Below, piece after piece: positions 33,688 to 47,424 of a DNA stretch of 64,000 nt. Every line of letters starts with the position of its first letter. The stretch's first letter is position 1. Source of the stretch: Plasmodium brasilianum (taxonomy: Eukaryota; Apicomplexa; Aconoidasida; Haemosporida; Plasmodiidae); NCBI RefSeq assembly GCF_023973825.1, contig NC_090125.1, positions 989,501 to 1,053,500 on the forward strand, given 5' to 3'. Made by a program: the position numbers and the translations under genes. Under the pieces are notes generated by a model. It was not told the DNA's origin, ran no database searches, and was given only the letters and a program-made list of their open reading frames with translations.

Positions 33688-35766
33688 CTCTTTCTTCCAC
33701 TTCGGTCTAAGCTTCGGAACGAAAAGGAGAAAAAATGAACAGAAATGAATAAAAGTGTATCTATATATGTACGTATATATTATATGTATATGTGCGTATA
33801 TATATATATATATGTATATGCATATGCATATGCCTCTTCCCTAATGCTACCTCTCTTATTCGCTCGTGCAAATGTGTATTATTACGCGTACGGGCTATTG
33901 CACATAATATATATATGTACTTACATCCGAACATACATCAATACATACAAACATGTACATAACAGCTACACAGTGTGTGTTTCTCTCGTACTACCTATTA
34001 TAGCAAAATAAAAGTATCAGTGAAAAAAGAATTTTCCCCCTTAAACTTTTAAGAGTGACTTACTTTAATTTTTAATGCTCCTAGTTATTATAATTATTTT
34101 AATGCTCCTTGTTATTATAATTATTTTAACGCTCCTAGTTATTATAATTATTTTAATTCTTCAAGTCCTTATAATTCTTCAGATCCTTCTAATTATGAAG
34201 AATTAACATTTAAAATTAAGAATATGGGTTTATAAAAATATAATGGTACCTCTTTTTTTTTTTTTTTTTTCTTGGTATAATCTTGCTTCGTTTTTACAAA
34301 AATATTTGAAAGTGTACGATCGAGTCATGACCAGGCAAACATGATAAAAACTATCTTTTTTGTTATTAAAAAAAAAAAAAAAAAAAAAAAAATTAATGTA
34401 TCGTAAAAAGTATAATATAGCGTGGTATAACGTAACGTATATTACTAATTACAGATTGAAGTTGCTTACTCGGAGATGTATGATGAAGCACCTACTGATT
34501 TTTTTCCTTTATTTTAGTTTATGTGCTTTTTCAAGCATAATGGGGCATGCATATCTATGCATATGAATACATACATACATACATGCATACATACATACAT
34601 ACATACATACGTACATACGTACATACATACATACGTACATGCGTACATGCCTATGGCATTCCTTCTTTAGTAGTAATATGCTCTCGAAAGAAAGGAATAA
34701 AAACAAAACTCCGTTTACTTAAACAGGCGCTATGTAATATTTTTCATGCCAAGCACACGTGAAATAAAAAAAAAAAAAAAAAAAGAAATTGTGTAATAAG
34801 TAAAACATAAATTAGCGTACAAAGAAAAAAAAAAAATACATTGCTATATGGATGGGAAAACATATACAATTTTATCCATATTTTTCATACTTTAAGACTT
34901 AATAAGATTTAAAAAAAAAAATAAAAATATAAACTAGTCACTTTTTGTTAGCCTAAATATTTATTATACTTTTATTTTTTCCTTTTTCTTCTTGTAAGTA
35001 AAAAAGCATAATCCATGGTGTTACATTCTACTACTATGTAAAGACCATTCCATTTTATTCCGTTTCATATGACACACATATAAATATTAGTAAAGTTTAC
35101 AAAATGGTAAGATTTAAAAAAAAATACAGAAAAAATGAATTCGTTTCATATTTTAAAAAAAATAAAGTCTAAAAAAATTTTGCTCTCCATCATATACTCT
35201 AACATGGAGAAGCAAATTGACAAGCCAGGCTAAGATTAAATGAGGAACAAAAATTGAAAATGTAAAAAAGGGAAAAAAAAAAAAAAAAAAGATAAAAGTA
35301 TAACTATGAGAAGTAAAACCAAAATGAAAAGTTAAAACAACTGAAATGGTAAGATGTATGTATTATGTATGTAGACAAGTAGGTAAGTGAATAAATGCGA
35401 ATTCGAACAAAAACAAAATGAAACATTAGAAATTTTTTTTTTAAAAAAAGCAAAAGAAAAAACTGAAAAAGAGGAAAAAACAGGGAAAAAAGAAAAAGCA
35501 TAAAAATAAACAAAATAATACCGATATGAGAAAAACCATTTTAATTACAATTATCAATTTATTAATAAGTAAATGTTAAAATAATAAATAAAAAATATAA
35601 CACATTTTGATACTTAAAATTTGGAACATGTCAAATGGTGGTGCATATGCACAAACATCCATCCATCCGTACATACATAAGTACAAAAAACCCATACATA
35701 AGTACATACACCTATACGTATAAATATACATATGTACATACGCGCATATTGGTATATGCCCTAAAA
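33688..35766. other. Spacer between RPN3 (-) and the LMBD1-like gene (-)
   Basis: This is the 5' flank of RPN3 and 3' flank of the LMBD1-like gene. It holds a 27-bp triplicate repeat (34072-34155), a catacata/cgtacata microsatellite (34566-34640), and A tracts at 34366-34391 and 35273-35290. No gene seen. Confidence 0.6.
34072..34155. repeat. 27-bp repeat, three copies
   Basis: Three copies of aatgctcctagttattataa plus ttatttt with one or two changes each. A partial fourth follows. Confidence 0.85.
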
Positions 35767-36028
35767 CTAGGTCAAGGTTTCCAACGGAAGGAGGTTTATA
35801 TTTTCGTCGAGGTCCTCTTTGTTAAAGTCTTGTTCCTGGTTGAAAGAAAACAAAAAATAAAATAAAAAAAGGAAACAGAAATGGAAATAGAAATGGAAAT
35901 AGGAACAAAAATATAAGCAAAAATATAAACTCTTATTCTTTTTAAAAATAGGCATGTACAATTTAAAGCCAAATAGTACATATTTTATCTTTTAGTTCTT
36001 ATATCTCTTTCTTATTTCTTTCTTTTTC

Positions 36029-36060
<32 letters not shown>

Positions 36061-36517
36061 CATTTCTCTTCATTTATTTTTTTTCCATACATCTATGTTG
36101 TCCAAATAGCTTATCTTCTTGAAAAAAATGCGATAAACAAACGCGAATGTGTACATTACTAAAAATAAAAATATACAACAACAACAAAAAAAAAAAAAAT
36201 ATATATTATGAGTTATATGTTATGTAATATAAGCTTTATTCGTGCAAAATCAGCAAATTATGAAAAATCAAAATTTAATTAAAATATTGAAAAAATATTT
36301 TTTAAAATTTTCTTCCGTTTATTTGTCCTTTTTTCCATACATATAAACATCCAGTTAGAAAAGAAGTAACTGTTAGCAAAATAGGGAATGCCTAAAAGAG
36401 GATGCACATATTTGTATGTGTATACATGTACGTATGTGCATATTAACGTTCTGCGCACTTCTTTGAAATAAGGCAAATCACCCATGACCCATTGTCCATA
36501 TGCAACTGTAACTATTA

Positions 36518-36556
<39 letters not shown>

Positions 36557-38265
36557 GCATACATACATACCGAAGAAAATCTTATTAAAGAAGACTGATA
36601 AAACAGACATCTTACACACATTCTTATCAGTCTTTAAGGAGCATTTTATATATCCTATATTATCCTGTAAATATTAGCAAAAAAAAATTTTGTTTTTTAT
36701 TTAAAGCATATCTTATATAAGTAAATTATTACATAAGCATATACATACATATACATACTTATACATATATATAGTCCATTTGTGCCCTTTTTTTTTTTTT
36801 TCTAATTTTAATTTTGCTCACGTCTATCTTTATTTTCTGAATTCCGTAGGTAATGTAGTTCGGTGCAATCTAAAACAAAAAAATGAATAAATCTGTGAGT
36901 TCACAAGTGGACAAATGAATGAATAAATTAAAAATGGGTAAAAGTTGAATAGTATCATGCCCTTGTTTCTTAATATTTTTTACTTACTGTTAATAATGTC
37001 ATTATCAGAACAAGAATAATATGAATAATTAAAAAGCAAAGAACTAGAAGCGTCTAACAGAGAAAATCCGCAAAAAGAAATTAAAATAAAATGAGATTAG
37101 TGAGATAAAATATAACTCAGTATAATGCAATAGAATTTAACGTGATTGGATAAGGTAAGAGTGCTAAGGAATAGCCACCCTCTAACTTAGTTGTCTTTTA
37201 CGATTTAATAATTACCTCAGGTGAAGACTTTTTTGGTTTTAATCTATACAAGGGTATAAAGAAAATGCGTATTCCTACATTTACAATTCCATATAAAGAA
37301 CAACAGAAAATGTATATAGCTAAACTAGCTATGACTAAAATATCCAAGGGAAAAAACTAAGAAATATTTAAAGTAAAAAAGGTAATAATTATGATGTATT
37401 TCGAAAGGGTGCATAACTAAAACACACGCATGTATATGTACCTTACACAAACATATACCCACGCATACTCATATATATGAATATAAATATATATGCACAT
37501 ATACACCTATATACATTCATACTTCTTTTCCCTTTTGCATATTCTGCACAAACCCGTGAAAAAAATATAAGCAACGTATCCAGTAAATTGAATATAGTAT
37601 TTATTTGCTCCAGTACAAAACCACATTTATAGGCACAAATAGAATTAAAATACTAAATTAAAAACATTGAAAAAAGAATTATGTACAGTTATTTATATCT
37701 GTGAAAAATGTCTATATGGTTGCAAACTATCTTTCTTTAATCATTTTATAATTTTTTTTTTTTTTTCCCTTAGAAATTTTAGCATACTCCTCTTTCTTAC
37801 TTTGTCAGTTATAGAGGCTAACAAGGATATGTATATTATAAAAGAAAACGTTAGAAATATTAACCCAGTTATAACCCTTGAATTAGGAAAAAAAAAAAAG
37901 AAAGTAATAGTAATAGTAGTATATCGAACTGCACGTTGTATATATAAACCTCTACATATTTATAAACACACATATATATATATATATATGTATGACCATG
38001 TGTATGTATATATTTTAACCTAAACGTAAGACCTATTCCTGTAACATACGAAACCCAAGATTCGGACGATTTTTCTATTTCTTGAAGTTTATAGTTGTAC
38101 TTACTTAACACTCTGTAAAGGTGGAGTATGTCCATTACACAAATGTACATAAGCACAAATACATATTCATACATATATATATGTTAGCCCCCACTAACTA
38201 ATAACAGAAGGTATCCTTTTGTGCGTTGTAAAAAGCGCACTAAATTGTCATTACTTTTCTCACTA

Positions 38266-38305
<40 letters not shown>

Positions 38306-38674
38306 GTCAATAAACACTTTTCAATTTATCAAACTAAACATACATTTAAGCATACGAAAATTTTTACCTCTTCATTTTTTCTATTTTTTCCATTTCATAT
38401 TTATCGTTACCTCTTATTTCATTGTAAGTGTTATATTTATACTACAAAAAAAAAAAAAATTATGAGCCCTTTTAATGAGTACTTACAGAATATTATGCAC
38501 GAATACTTAAAACTTACAAATAACTGTCCATGTACACGCATACACAAATATATTAATTACTTTAATCATCATTTCTTTCTCCTTCAAATTGGTAAAACGG
38601 TTTTCTAATTCTATTCTATCATATTCAATATTTTTTTGTTGTAAGAATGATAAGGGTAGACAAGCTATTCCATA

Positions 38675-38705
<31 letters not shown>

Positions 38706-40615
38706 ATACAAAACAACATAAGTTTATGACATAGAGAAAAATATATCCTTTCAATTTTCATTATTTTATTTATTCACAGAAGTGATATTTTGTGCACTCA
38801 TCCATCATCCATTCTTCTTTTTTTTTTTTTTTTTTTATTCTTTTATCTTTATCATTACTGTGTATGTGGCCCAGAACGAAACACCCACCAAAACAATGCA
38901 TCCCATCAAAAACAAAATTGCCGACTGTCCAGCTACAAAAAAATAAAAATAAAAAATAAAACAAAAATAAAATAAAAGATAAAAAATAAAATAAAAGATA
39001 AAAAATAAAATAAAAGATAAAAAATAAAATAAAAGATAAAAAATAAAATAAAAGATAATAAAATAAAATAAAAGATAATAAAATAAAAAATAAAAAAACA
39101 AAACAAAACAAAATGAACGAATTAGAAAGCTCTTAATTATTACTGACACGTAAATTATTTTACAACATTTCACCATGTTTTCAATATATTACTATTTCTT
39201 TTCTTTTTTTTTTTTTTTTTTTTATATAATTAATTATTCTCTCATTTTTTTTTAAAATTCTTTTTATTCATTAACTGTGATTCATGTCCAACAAGTCAGA
39301 AATATATTCCATTTCTTTTCCCTTTTCCTATTAAATAAATTATGAACAAAATTAAGGAAAAATATGTAAAAATATATATTTGAATATGCTTATTATTGAG
39401 AATAAAAAATTTTATAAAGGACTAATACATATTGCTTGTTGCTTATTATTTTTCATGCACTGTTTTGTATTAGTCACAGTAACCACATAATTATTTTTAA
39501 AAAAAATTATTTTTTCATTCATGTAAAAGTGTAATGTTTAAAAGTTTAGCGTTTAAAGGTATGATATCCTTTTAAAGTACCATAGCGAGCTTATGACCCG
39601 GTCTATAGATTAACCCAATTATTGACAGTACAACTAAGAAAAATATAAAATATATCTACAACATATTAATATTGTACATCTACATACCACAGTTATTATA
39701 AGACGTTGATGTATACACACAACAAATTATCCTTTTTTTTATTACGGTTTTTTTTAAAGACTCTATCGCATTTTCGCATGGCATTATGTTATCATCAAAT
39801 TCATTTTTATACGAATCTGGGTGCATAAGAAAAAAAGAAGTTACTATTATTAGGATTATGCTCAAATACACACACACACACACACACAAATATATGTATA
39901 CATATATTTCACTCTTTAATTTTTTTATAAAAGGAGATAAAAATACGGAAGAAACTATAGTTTTGGCTCTCATGTTTGCTCTTATTTTTACGCTTATTTC
40001 TACTCTCATTTTTGCACTCATTTATGCCCTCATTTTTGCTCTTGTTTTTACTCTTATTTTTGAGATAAAAATAGGAAAAGGGAACCACAACGTATGCTTC
40101 AAATATTAGCACCCAAAACATAACTGCAGAAAAAAGTAATGAATTAAAAGTAAACAATTGAACATGTGCAAACGTGACAACTATATCTTCACAAATTTGA
40201 CATGCACACGCATATGATGAAAAAGATTAAGCAGCATAAAAAGGTATAACATGTATATTGCACGTTACTTCCTTATTATGCAAACTAACAATGATAAAAT
40301 TTGGATATAAGTTTCTGGTTTATTTCCAAATTCGAAATTTCTAAGTTCTACAAAAAAAAAAAAAAGTCATGGGAAAAAAGTGTATATATTTACTGTTTAT
40401 ATTTCTACTAAAAATACAAAATTTCTTTTATGCAATAGTACTCCATTGGACACTAGATATATATCTATTGGAATGAACAAAACCAAAATAAAACTTGTGC
40501 TTAAGGATAAAATAAAGGCAACTGCTGTTAATAATGTTGATTCATCTGATTTCACAAAATATTTGTAAAACGTCCCACATGATACAGATATTAACTATAA
40601 AAAGTTTGTTCAGAA

Positions 40616-40650
<35 letters not shown>

Positions 40651-40973
40651 TGGTTGTAAAAATGGCTAGCTGTACATGTCCATATATAAACATACACCTA
40701 TATGTGTGCATATATATATATGTACAAAATAAGATGCACGCGTGTGCTACCTATAATTTATGATATAATGTAAAACGATTAATCAAGCCCAATGCATATA
40801 TTACACATTTCAAGAGTAATATGCAAATGTGAACAGAGTAATAAAAACTTATATGTACTATATGCATAAGCACATTCTCATATATATATATGGTTTGTCC
40901 TTTCCTTCATGTATTGACAGTTACAGCTAACCAGAATAATAATAGCAAAGGTACTACAAGCTATGATATCCAT
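35767..40973 (-). CDS. LMBR1-domain (LMBD1-type) multi-span membrane protein, 20 exons
   Basis: I reconstruct, 5' to 3' on the minus strand: 40932-40973, 40418-40594, 40290-40347, 39947-40123, 39688-39816, 39581-39633, 39276-39327, 38859-38932, 38561-38677, 38411-38441, 38020-38110, 37801-37876, 37554-37652, 37216-37356, 36988-37053, 36822-36869, 36571-36664, 36341-36391, 36091-36158, 35767-35835. All junctions are GT..AG and the phases add up to 570 residues; human LMBRD1 is about 540. Diagnostic segments in order are LVLFIPIDIYLVS, EAYVVVPFSYFYL, SAILFLMGCIVLVGVSFWAT, YGIACLPLSF, FFPLDILVIASLAIYIF, NVGIRIFFIPLYRLKP, LLTIAPNYITYG and PYFANSYFFSNWMF. These parallel LMBD1 along its length, and the C-terminus is acidic (EQDFNKEDLDENI). 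In animals LMBD1 acts in lysosomal cobalamin export; the parasite role is unknown. Exon 4 carries a Lys/Asn/Ser repeat insertion. Confidence 0.88.
38938..39105. repeat. ~19-bp AAAATAAAAGATAAAA repeat in an LMBD1-like intron
   Basis: About seven copies of taaaataaaagataaaaaa-type units lie between exons 7 (39276-39327) and 8 (38859-38932), directly next to the acceptor of exon 8. Confidence 0.85.
39950..40070 (-). repeat. Degenerate Lys-Asn-Lys/Glu-Ser coding repeat in LMBD1-like exon 4
   Basis: On the minus strand a 12-nt unit (aaaaataagagc-like) repeats about nine times, encoding KNKS/KNES variants right after the second transmembrane span (FSYFYL). It lies where the human protein has a short acidic loop. 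Confidence 0.75.
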
Positions 40974-42671
40974 TAGACTTCTATGCTTTACTTATATTAT
41001 ATGTTTGTATAAATATATTCTTTTATGTAACCTCCACTTTCACTTAACTTTAAATAATCCTTTATACACTTCATTACAAAGCATTTAAAAAAAAAAAAAA
41101 AAAAAAAATTATGTCTGTTCATATATTATGAACCAACAATATGAAACATAAAATAAAAAATATAAAACATAAAACAAAAAACATAAAATACAAAATATAA
41201 AACAAAAAACAAAAAACTTAAATTACAATATATAAAACATAAATTACAAAATATAAAACATAAATTACAATATATAAAACATAAATTACAATATATAAAA
41301 CATAAATTACAAAATATAAAACATAAATTACAAAATATAAAACATAAATTACAAAATATAAGTTATAAAATTATTAATTTTCCTTTTCTAATTTTTCATT
41401 GTTATTTTATTAGTCTTTGTGAGGCACTTTCTTTTTCCCTTTCCCACCCACAAAAAAAAAGGCACATCACAAGTGGGTGAAAAACAATAAAATAGAAAAA
41501 AGAGAAAGGAAAAAACTGGTTATAAATTATAAGAAAAAAATATAAAAAGAAAAAAGAAAAAAGAAATGAATACATCAGATCTAATAAATTTTTTTACCAT
41601 ATTCTCCCGAAAAGGAAAACTTACTGCTAAAGCATTTCACTAAAAGAGGGAAATTATCTTACACAAAATAAAAAAAGATTAGTACATTGAAGTTTTACGA
41701 ATAATGGAATAATACTGAAAACTGTTGATTTAAACTTTTTCTTCCTTTTTTCCTTCTTCTTTTCTTTTCTATTTTTAAATATTTAAAATATAAAAAAGGG
41801 AAGATTTAGTTGAAAGTGCAAACAAATTTTAACAAATGCGACATAACACTATTATACAGAGAGGATAAAAAGAAAATTTGCGCCAAACAGGTAAGGGTAC
41901 ACTAAATATGCCTATTACTTCCAAAAAAATAAACAGAGTTAAAAAGGTATATATTTACATGAACAATAAAAAAAACAGGAAAAAAAAAATAAATAAATAA
42001 AATGAAATAAAACAGCATAAAACAAAATAAACATTTTTTAGAAGTAGAACAAACTTGTAATCGCACTTTAATTATTTTAATAGAAAAGATTGTGCCCTAT
42101 AAGAGCCTTTATTTTTGCTGCGTCTCAGATACTTTTGTGTCGTTACTCTTCTATTTATTGCTCCCTTTTTTTTTATTTCTATTTGTATTTGACACTTTAC
42201 AAAAATATCTTATTTATATACATTCGAAGAAATGACTGCAATTCTATATGTATGTATAATGTAGCGGAGCTTACCGAATATGGTAAACTGCACCACGTTA
42301 AACTCCAACGAATTAGAGTTATGATTTATAACTAAAAAATATAATAATTTTTTTCTTAACTGTGCATAATTTAATAAACGGGGCAAGGGAGTACATGAAT
42401 TAAAAAAAAAATATAAGGATCACAAATGTGCATTAAATATATAGAAAACATTCAAAATGGAAGGGAACGTACATTATGTAAACAGTACGTATTTTTGTAA
42501 AAAGATACACATATGAACGTTCATATGTAATTATACGCATGTATGTTCGTGTATGTATGTACGTATGTATGTATGCACAAGTTTGTACACACATGCACGT
42601 ATAAGTGCGCATGTATTCATTTTTCAACTATGAGAGTAATTCGCTTTGAATACAGAAAAAGAGAAGCTACA
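40974..42671. other. Spacer upstream of the LMBD1-like gene
   Basis: Between two minus-strand genes. It contains a 21-bp tandem repeat (41150-41362), an A tract (41084-41108) and a GTATGTAC microsatellite (42536-42572). A 25-codon ATG-stop frame at 41566-41643 (+) is too short to call. Confidence 0.55.
41150..41362. repeat. 21-bp cataaattacaatatataaaa tandem repeat
   Basis: About six to seven regular copies (41220-41362), preceded by irregular shorter units of the same words. It is nearly pure AT and intergenic. Confidence 0.88.
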
Positions 42672-43445
42672 CTAGCAATCTATTTCAAAGGATATTATTT
42701 TTCTAGAATATCCCTCGTATGAAGTAAAATCATCTCTAGTTATTTTGTTTTCATTTTTCATATTTCTGTTAATGTTCTCATAAGACACTTCATAACTGCT
42801 TAAATGGTTTTTATCTTTTAAATTGTACGGTTCCTTAAAGTATAAATTTGTACCAATACTAGACGTATGCATGCCTTTAAATTTATATTTATTGTTTATG
42901 ATACATTCAGGACATTCCGCGAATAAATTTTTTAGAGAAATACTATTAATTTCAAATGGTATAATATCCCCCTCATTATTGTTTAGGTTATATGCATCTT
43001 CTTTAGAATTCTCGTTCCTGTTATTTTTGTTTCCCTTATCTTGCAAATTTTCATGAAATTTTTCATTTCCATCTAACTTAACATTAGTACTCTCTCCATA
43101 AACTGTTTCTGGGGCATGGTCACTATTTAAAAATTCGTTTATATGTTCTTCATCATTGGTTAAATCAATATTTATATTGCTCAAATTATGTATTGTACCT
43201 TTTTTTGATAATAAATTTGAACTTGATTTTTTTTCAGTGTTTTCATTTTTTTTTATCTCTTTTTTGTTCTCTATATGTATTTCTTCTCCTTTTTTCTTAC
43301 GACAAATATTTAAATTTTTTAATTTCTTTTCATCATTATTTAGCTGCGGTAAATTTAGCATTATCAATGTTTCCTCTACAGTACTGTCCGAGTCGTCATC
43401 TGAATAATACCCATCCATCTTTGCAAAAAGGATGATAGAATTCAA
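42672..43445 (-). CDS. Probable TFIIIC subunit 6-like (triple-barrel) protein
   Basis: Single exon, 257 residues from 43445, or 248 from the second Met at 43418 (MDGYYSDDDSDSTVEET), which I prefer because the acidic start is typical of the family. EETLIMLNLPQL near the N-terminus fits the first strand of the TFIIIC_sub6 (GTF3C6/Tau55) domain. IIPFEINSISLKNLF, then ECIINNKYKFKG and SSIGTNLYFKE resemble the 'P-x-LQI-x-x-x-x-F-x-G-x-x-E-x-x-x-GT-x-LFF-x-E' end of that barrel. Between them is a roughly 120-residue Asn/Lys/Glu-rich insertion, as often seen in Plasmodium. TFIIIC recruits TFIIIB to tRNA genes, so a nuclear Pol III role is inferred. The match rests on short motifs only. Confidence 0.6.
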   Translation of the reverse strand: MNSIILFAKMDGYYSDDDSDSTVEETLIMLNLPQLNNDEKKLKNLNICRKKKGEEIHIENKKEIKKNENTEKKSSSNLLSKKGTIHNLSNINIDLTNDEEHINEFLNSDHAPETVYGESTNVKLDGNEKFHENLQDKGNKNNRNENSKEDAYNLNNNEGDIIPFEINSISLKNLFAECPECIINNKYKFKGMHTSSIGTNLYFKEPYNLKDKNHLSSYEVSYENINRNMKNENKITRDDFTSYEGYSRKIISFEIDC

Positions 43446-43748
43446 CTAATTTACTTATGTTATTAAGACTTTCTCTTGTAATAATTATGCATAATTCGTC
43501 TTATATACTATATAAAAAAGGAAAAAAGAAAAAAAGAAAAAATAATTTTAAGGGTGTTAAATATTATTACTTTCCCCCTCTTGCTAAAATACTTACCATT
43601 TTTTTTTTTTTTCTCAAAAAGTATATAAATTATTTTCATATTTCAATAAAATGCCGAAGAAAAAATTTTTTTTTTAGTTTTTTCACCGCGGGAAGAAAAG
43701 TTAATTCAAATGAAAATAATTTATTGGAATGTTTCTATTTTGACGTTA

Positions 43749-43801
<53 letters not shown>

Positions 43802-44613
43802 GAGTATTATGTATTTACTTTTCTTTTTTTTTGTTTTTTTAAAAAAAAAGTTGACTTGGTAATACAATTACGTTTACATTTACTTACTGCTAAATCGCTT
43901 TTAAAAAAAAATAAATTAAGCAATAAATAGCAGCAAAAGAATTATGTCGAAAAAAGGCTTTCCTTTAGCAAATTCTCCCATATTAACAAAGCATATATAT
44001 AGAATAAAAATAAAAAAATAGATATATGCGTTGTAAGATGGTATTATATTTGTAATGACAGAACATGTATCAAATATATTCTTTTATATGTATCATACAT
44101 TATTTTTTGTTTTTTTTTTTTTTTGAAAAATTAAATGTATGTTTACCCTCTTCATTTCATTATTGCTAAAATATTTGAGGTGTGTGAGAAGAACTATACT
44201 TTTCAAGAAAATACAGAGTTGCCATCATATATATTTTTTTTTATCATGCTATTATATATTTTTACTTGTAGATTTTTATTATTGTTAAAAAAAAAAAAGA
44301 AAAAAATAAAAAAAATATTTGTCCTATTTATAAAGTTGTTGCCTAGTACAATTTTTTGTAATATCATTACAAAGTTGTGGTAAAATTCTGTACAAAAATA
44401 AAAGATTAAAAAAAGAAATTCTTAATAGATTTTAATTTTTATGCGATCGTTAGAAGACATTTTCCTGTTGTGTAAATTTTTTTAAAACAATTTTTATTAA
44501 TCCACTCAAAAAAAAGAATGATATATAAAATTAAGTAATTGTAAATTGTAATAAAATGATCAAAATCTTTTTGTTAAATGAAACTCATATCTTTAGACAA
44601 GTCCATTCAGGGT

Positions 44614-44659
<46 letters not shown>

Positions 44660-47368
44660 AATAATATTTTGTAATGTCGTTGTACTTACTATGTACTACA
44701 TATACCACTTAAACGGCACTACCTTGGTGGGCGAACCACGATTCTACATATATACATATATAATATATGCATATACCACGGTATACTTCTATATCCATAT
44801 ACTAATAAAAAATATATATATACATATCTTAGAAGTGTAAAATTTTCTAAGATGACAGTGATAATGTTATATTTATTTCAATCATGAGGACCCTATTTCA
44901 TATTCTAAAGAAAACAAAGTATAAAATATTATTACGCCTGAAACATATACATATCATGTAAGGACTGATTTTCGATCTAAAGAAAAAAAACATGACAAGG
45001 AAATCTGATGAACATAATTGTTGAGGAAGTTCAAAATGAAGGAGGGCTTGTTTATTTTATTTGTTGTGATCATGGATTCAGAAAATATTTATTTCAAAAA
45101 AAAAAATAAAAAAAATAAAATATATATATATATATATACATATAAATTAAACAGTGCTTTTAAAGGGTGCACCTTACTTCTATGCGCATATGTATATATT
45201 TATATGTATATAACGTATATATTGTAACTAGACTAAATATTATTAATATTCGAGAAATTCATTAAATGCCTTTTTCGTTAAACAAACCATATCATACTGT
45301 TCGTAAGACCTTAAAAAAAAGAAAAAGGAAGGAAAAAAAGATAAAAAAAAAGATTAGAAATGATCAGATAAGAAAATATAAGAAAAGAATATATATGAAA
45401 AGAATATGTAAGATAAGAAAATGTAAGATAAGAAAATGTAAGATAAGAAAATGTAAGATAAGAAAATGTAAGATAAGAAAATGTAAGATAAGAAAATGTA
45501 AGATAAGAAAATGTAAGATAAGAAAATGTAAGATAAGAAAATGTAAAATAAAAAAAGATATGATAAGATAAAATAAGAACATATAAGAAAATATAAGATA
45601 AGAAAAGATAAATGGCATGTAAAGAACGAAAAGAAAGAGAATAAAATAGATCGAAAACAAAGCGGAATAAGGCAGGCAGAAAAATAAGAAAATAAATGCT
45701 CGTACCGTAAAAATATAAAAAGAGTTACAGCTTTTAAAGTTCTGCCCTATGTGCCGAAAAATATTGTAAAATTTTAACATGTCAAAGGAAAGTATGTTTT
45801 TAACATATATATATATATACATATTTATGTACCTATGTCGATGTAGAGATAACAAATTTATGGGGCTATAAAATAAATGAATCAGTCCTTACAGTTATCA
45901 TAATAACAACACGCTAGCAATAATTTTTCTGCCTTTTTTTATAATTATTATTTTATTAACTCCCATTTTATATACATATATATCTACAATTCTTTTTTTT
46001 ATTTCTCTCCTGAAAGATTATTTTTATATAAAAGCTATTTTTCCTTCTCCCTTTTTTACTAATTCTACATATATATATATATATTTATTTATTTATTTTT
46101 TATTTATTAATTTATTACTATTTATTTTTTTACATGCAAAGTTTTACAAATAAAAGAACAAAATAAAACATAATATATAAATACAATAATATTAACAATA
46201 AAATAATAATATAATTAATATATATAAAATAAACGCATTTGTTATTCACTTTTTTTCATTATATAATTTATTTATTATTTATTTTTTTTTTTTTGTTTTA
46301 TGCTTATTCTTTCTTTCTCTTCTTCTTCCTCTTTTTCTCTTTTTCTCTTTCCTTTTTTAAAAAAAAAAAAAAAAATATTGAAACAGAAAAACGTATGAGA
46401 GACCGTTGTCAAAAACAACTTATAGTTGTGTGCATTGGAACGGTTGCAAAATTTTTATTTTAAATAAATATAAAAAAAAAGTAATATATTTATGAAAATG
46501 AACCTAGTGTTAATAAACTGAGTATATACGTATACAATTTAAATAAAAGGGATATATAAAATAAATTACTTTAGTTTTGCATATATATATATATATATAT
46601 ATATGAAGAAATATTTTTTAGCATATATTTTCATGTATTAAACATATGAATAATGAAATGATCTTTTTACCAAAAAAAAAAAAATTATAACTTATAAATT
46701 TTTATTTTTCATATACAGAATGTAAATATATATATTATATACATATAAATAAATTAAATACGCATATTTCAGAATAATATATATATATACATGTATACTT
46801 TATATTTACTATAAATAAAGAACTTGCATATATATATGTACAATACTATGCATTTACGTATATATGTCGTAATAGCTTATATGATTTATTTTTTTAATTT
46901 TATTTTTATTTTCATTTTCATTTTAATTTTTATTTTAATTTATTTTATTTATTATTATTATTTTATTTTTTTTTACCGTTGTATTAAATTAAAATGGAAC
47001 ATATTTATTCTTTCTCTTTTAAAGAATCGAAAAAAAAAAAAGAAAATATATATTGTGAATAGCTTTTAATTAGAATAAAAAAAGAAAAAAAAAGAATAAA
47101 TTAATTTTTCTTTTTTAAACGGCTTAACGGATGCTAGAACTGTTCTTTGTAAATACTTTGCATATGCGTTTCTACTAATTCAAAATTATACTTACATATA
47201 CATACGTATTATATATAGATTTACATATATACATATAAACTTACGTTATAAGTACACTTGATTACAACTATATATTTGTTTATTTGAGTATGCATAACTG
47301 CAAGAAAAAAAGCTAAATATAAATACAGGATTTCACAAGTTTTTCTAATATTTATTTTAAATTTCTTT

Positions 47369-47424
<56 letters not shown>

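Noticed and set aside
41566..41643. 25-codon frame beginning MNTSDLINFFTIF
   Set aside because: Too short, no splice partner or neighbouring plus-strand gene; cannot be told from chance.
45266..45855. Repeat-coded ORFs on both strands (KIRKC and HFLIL units)
   Set aside because: Both are explained by the 15-bp tandem repeat, whose period is divisible by 3; there is no protein-like sequence outside the repeat.
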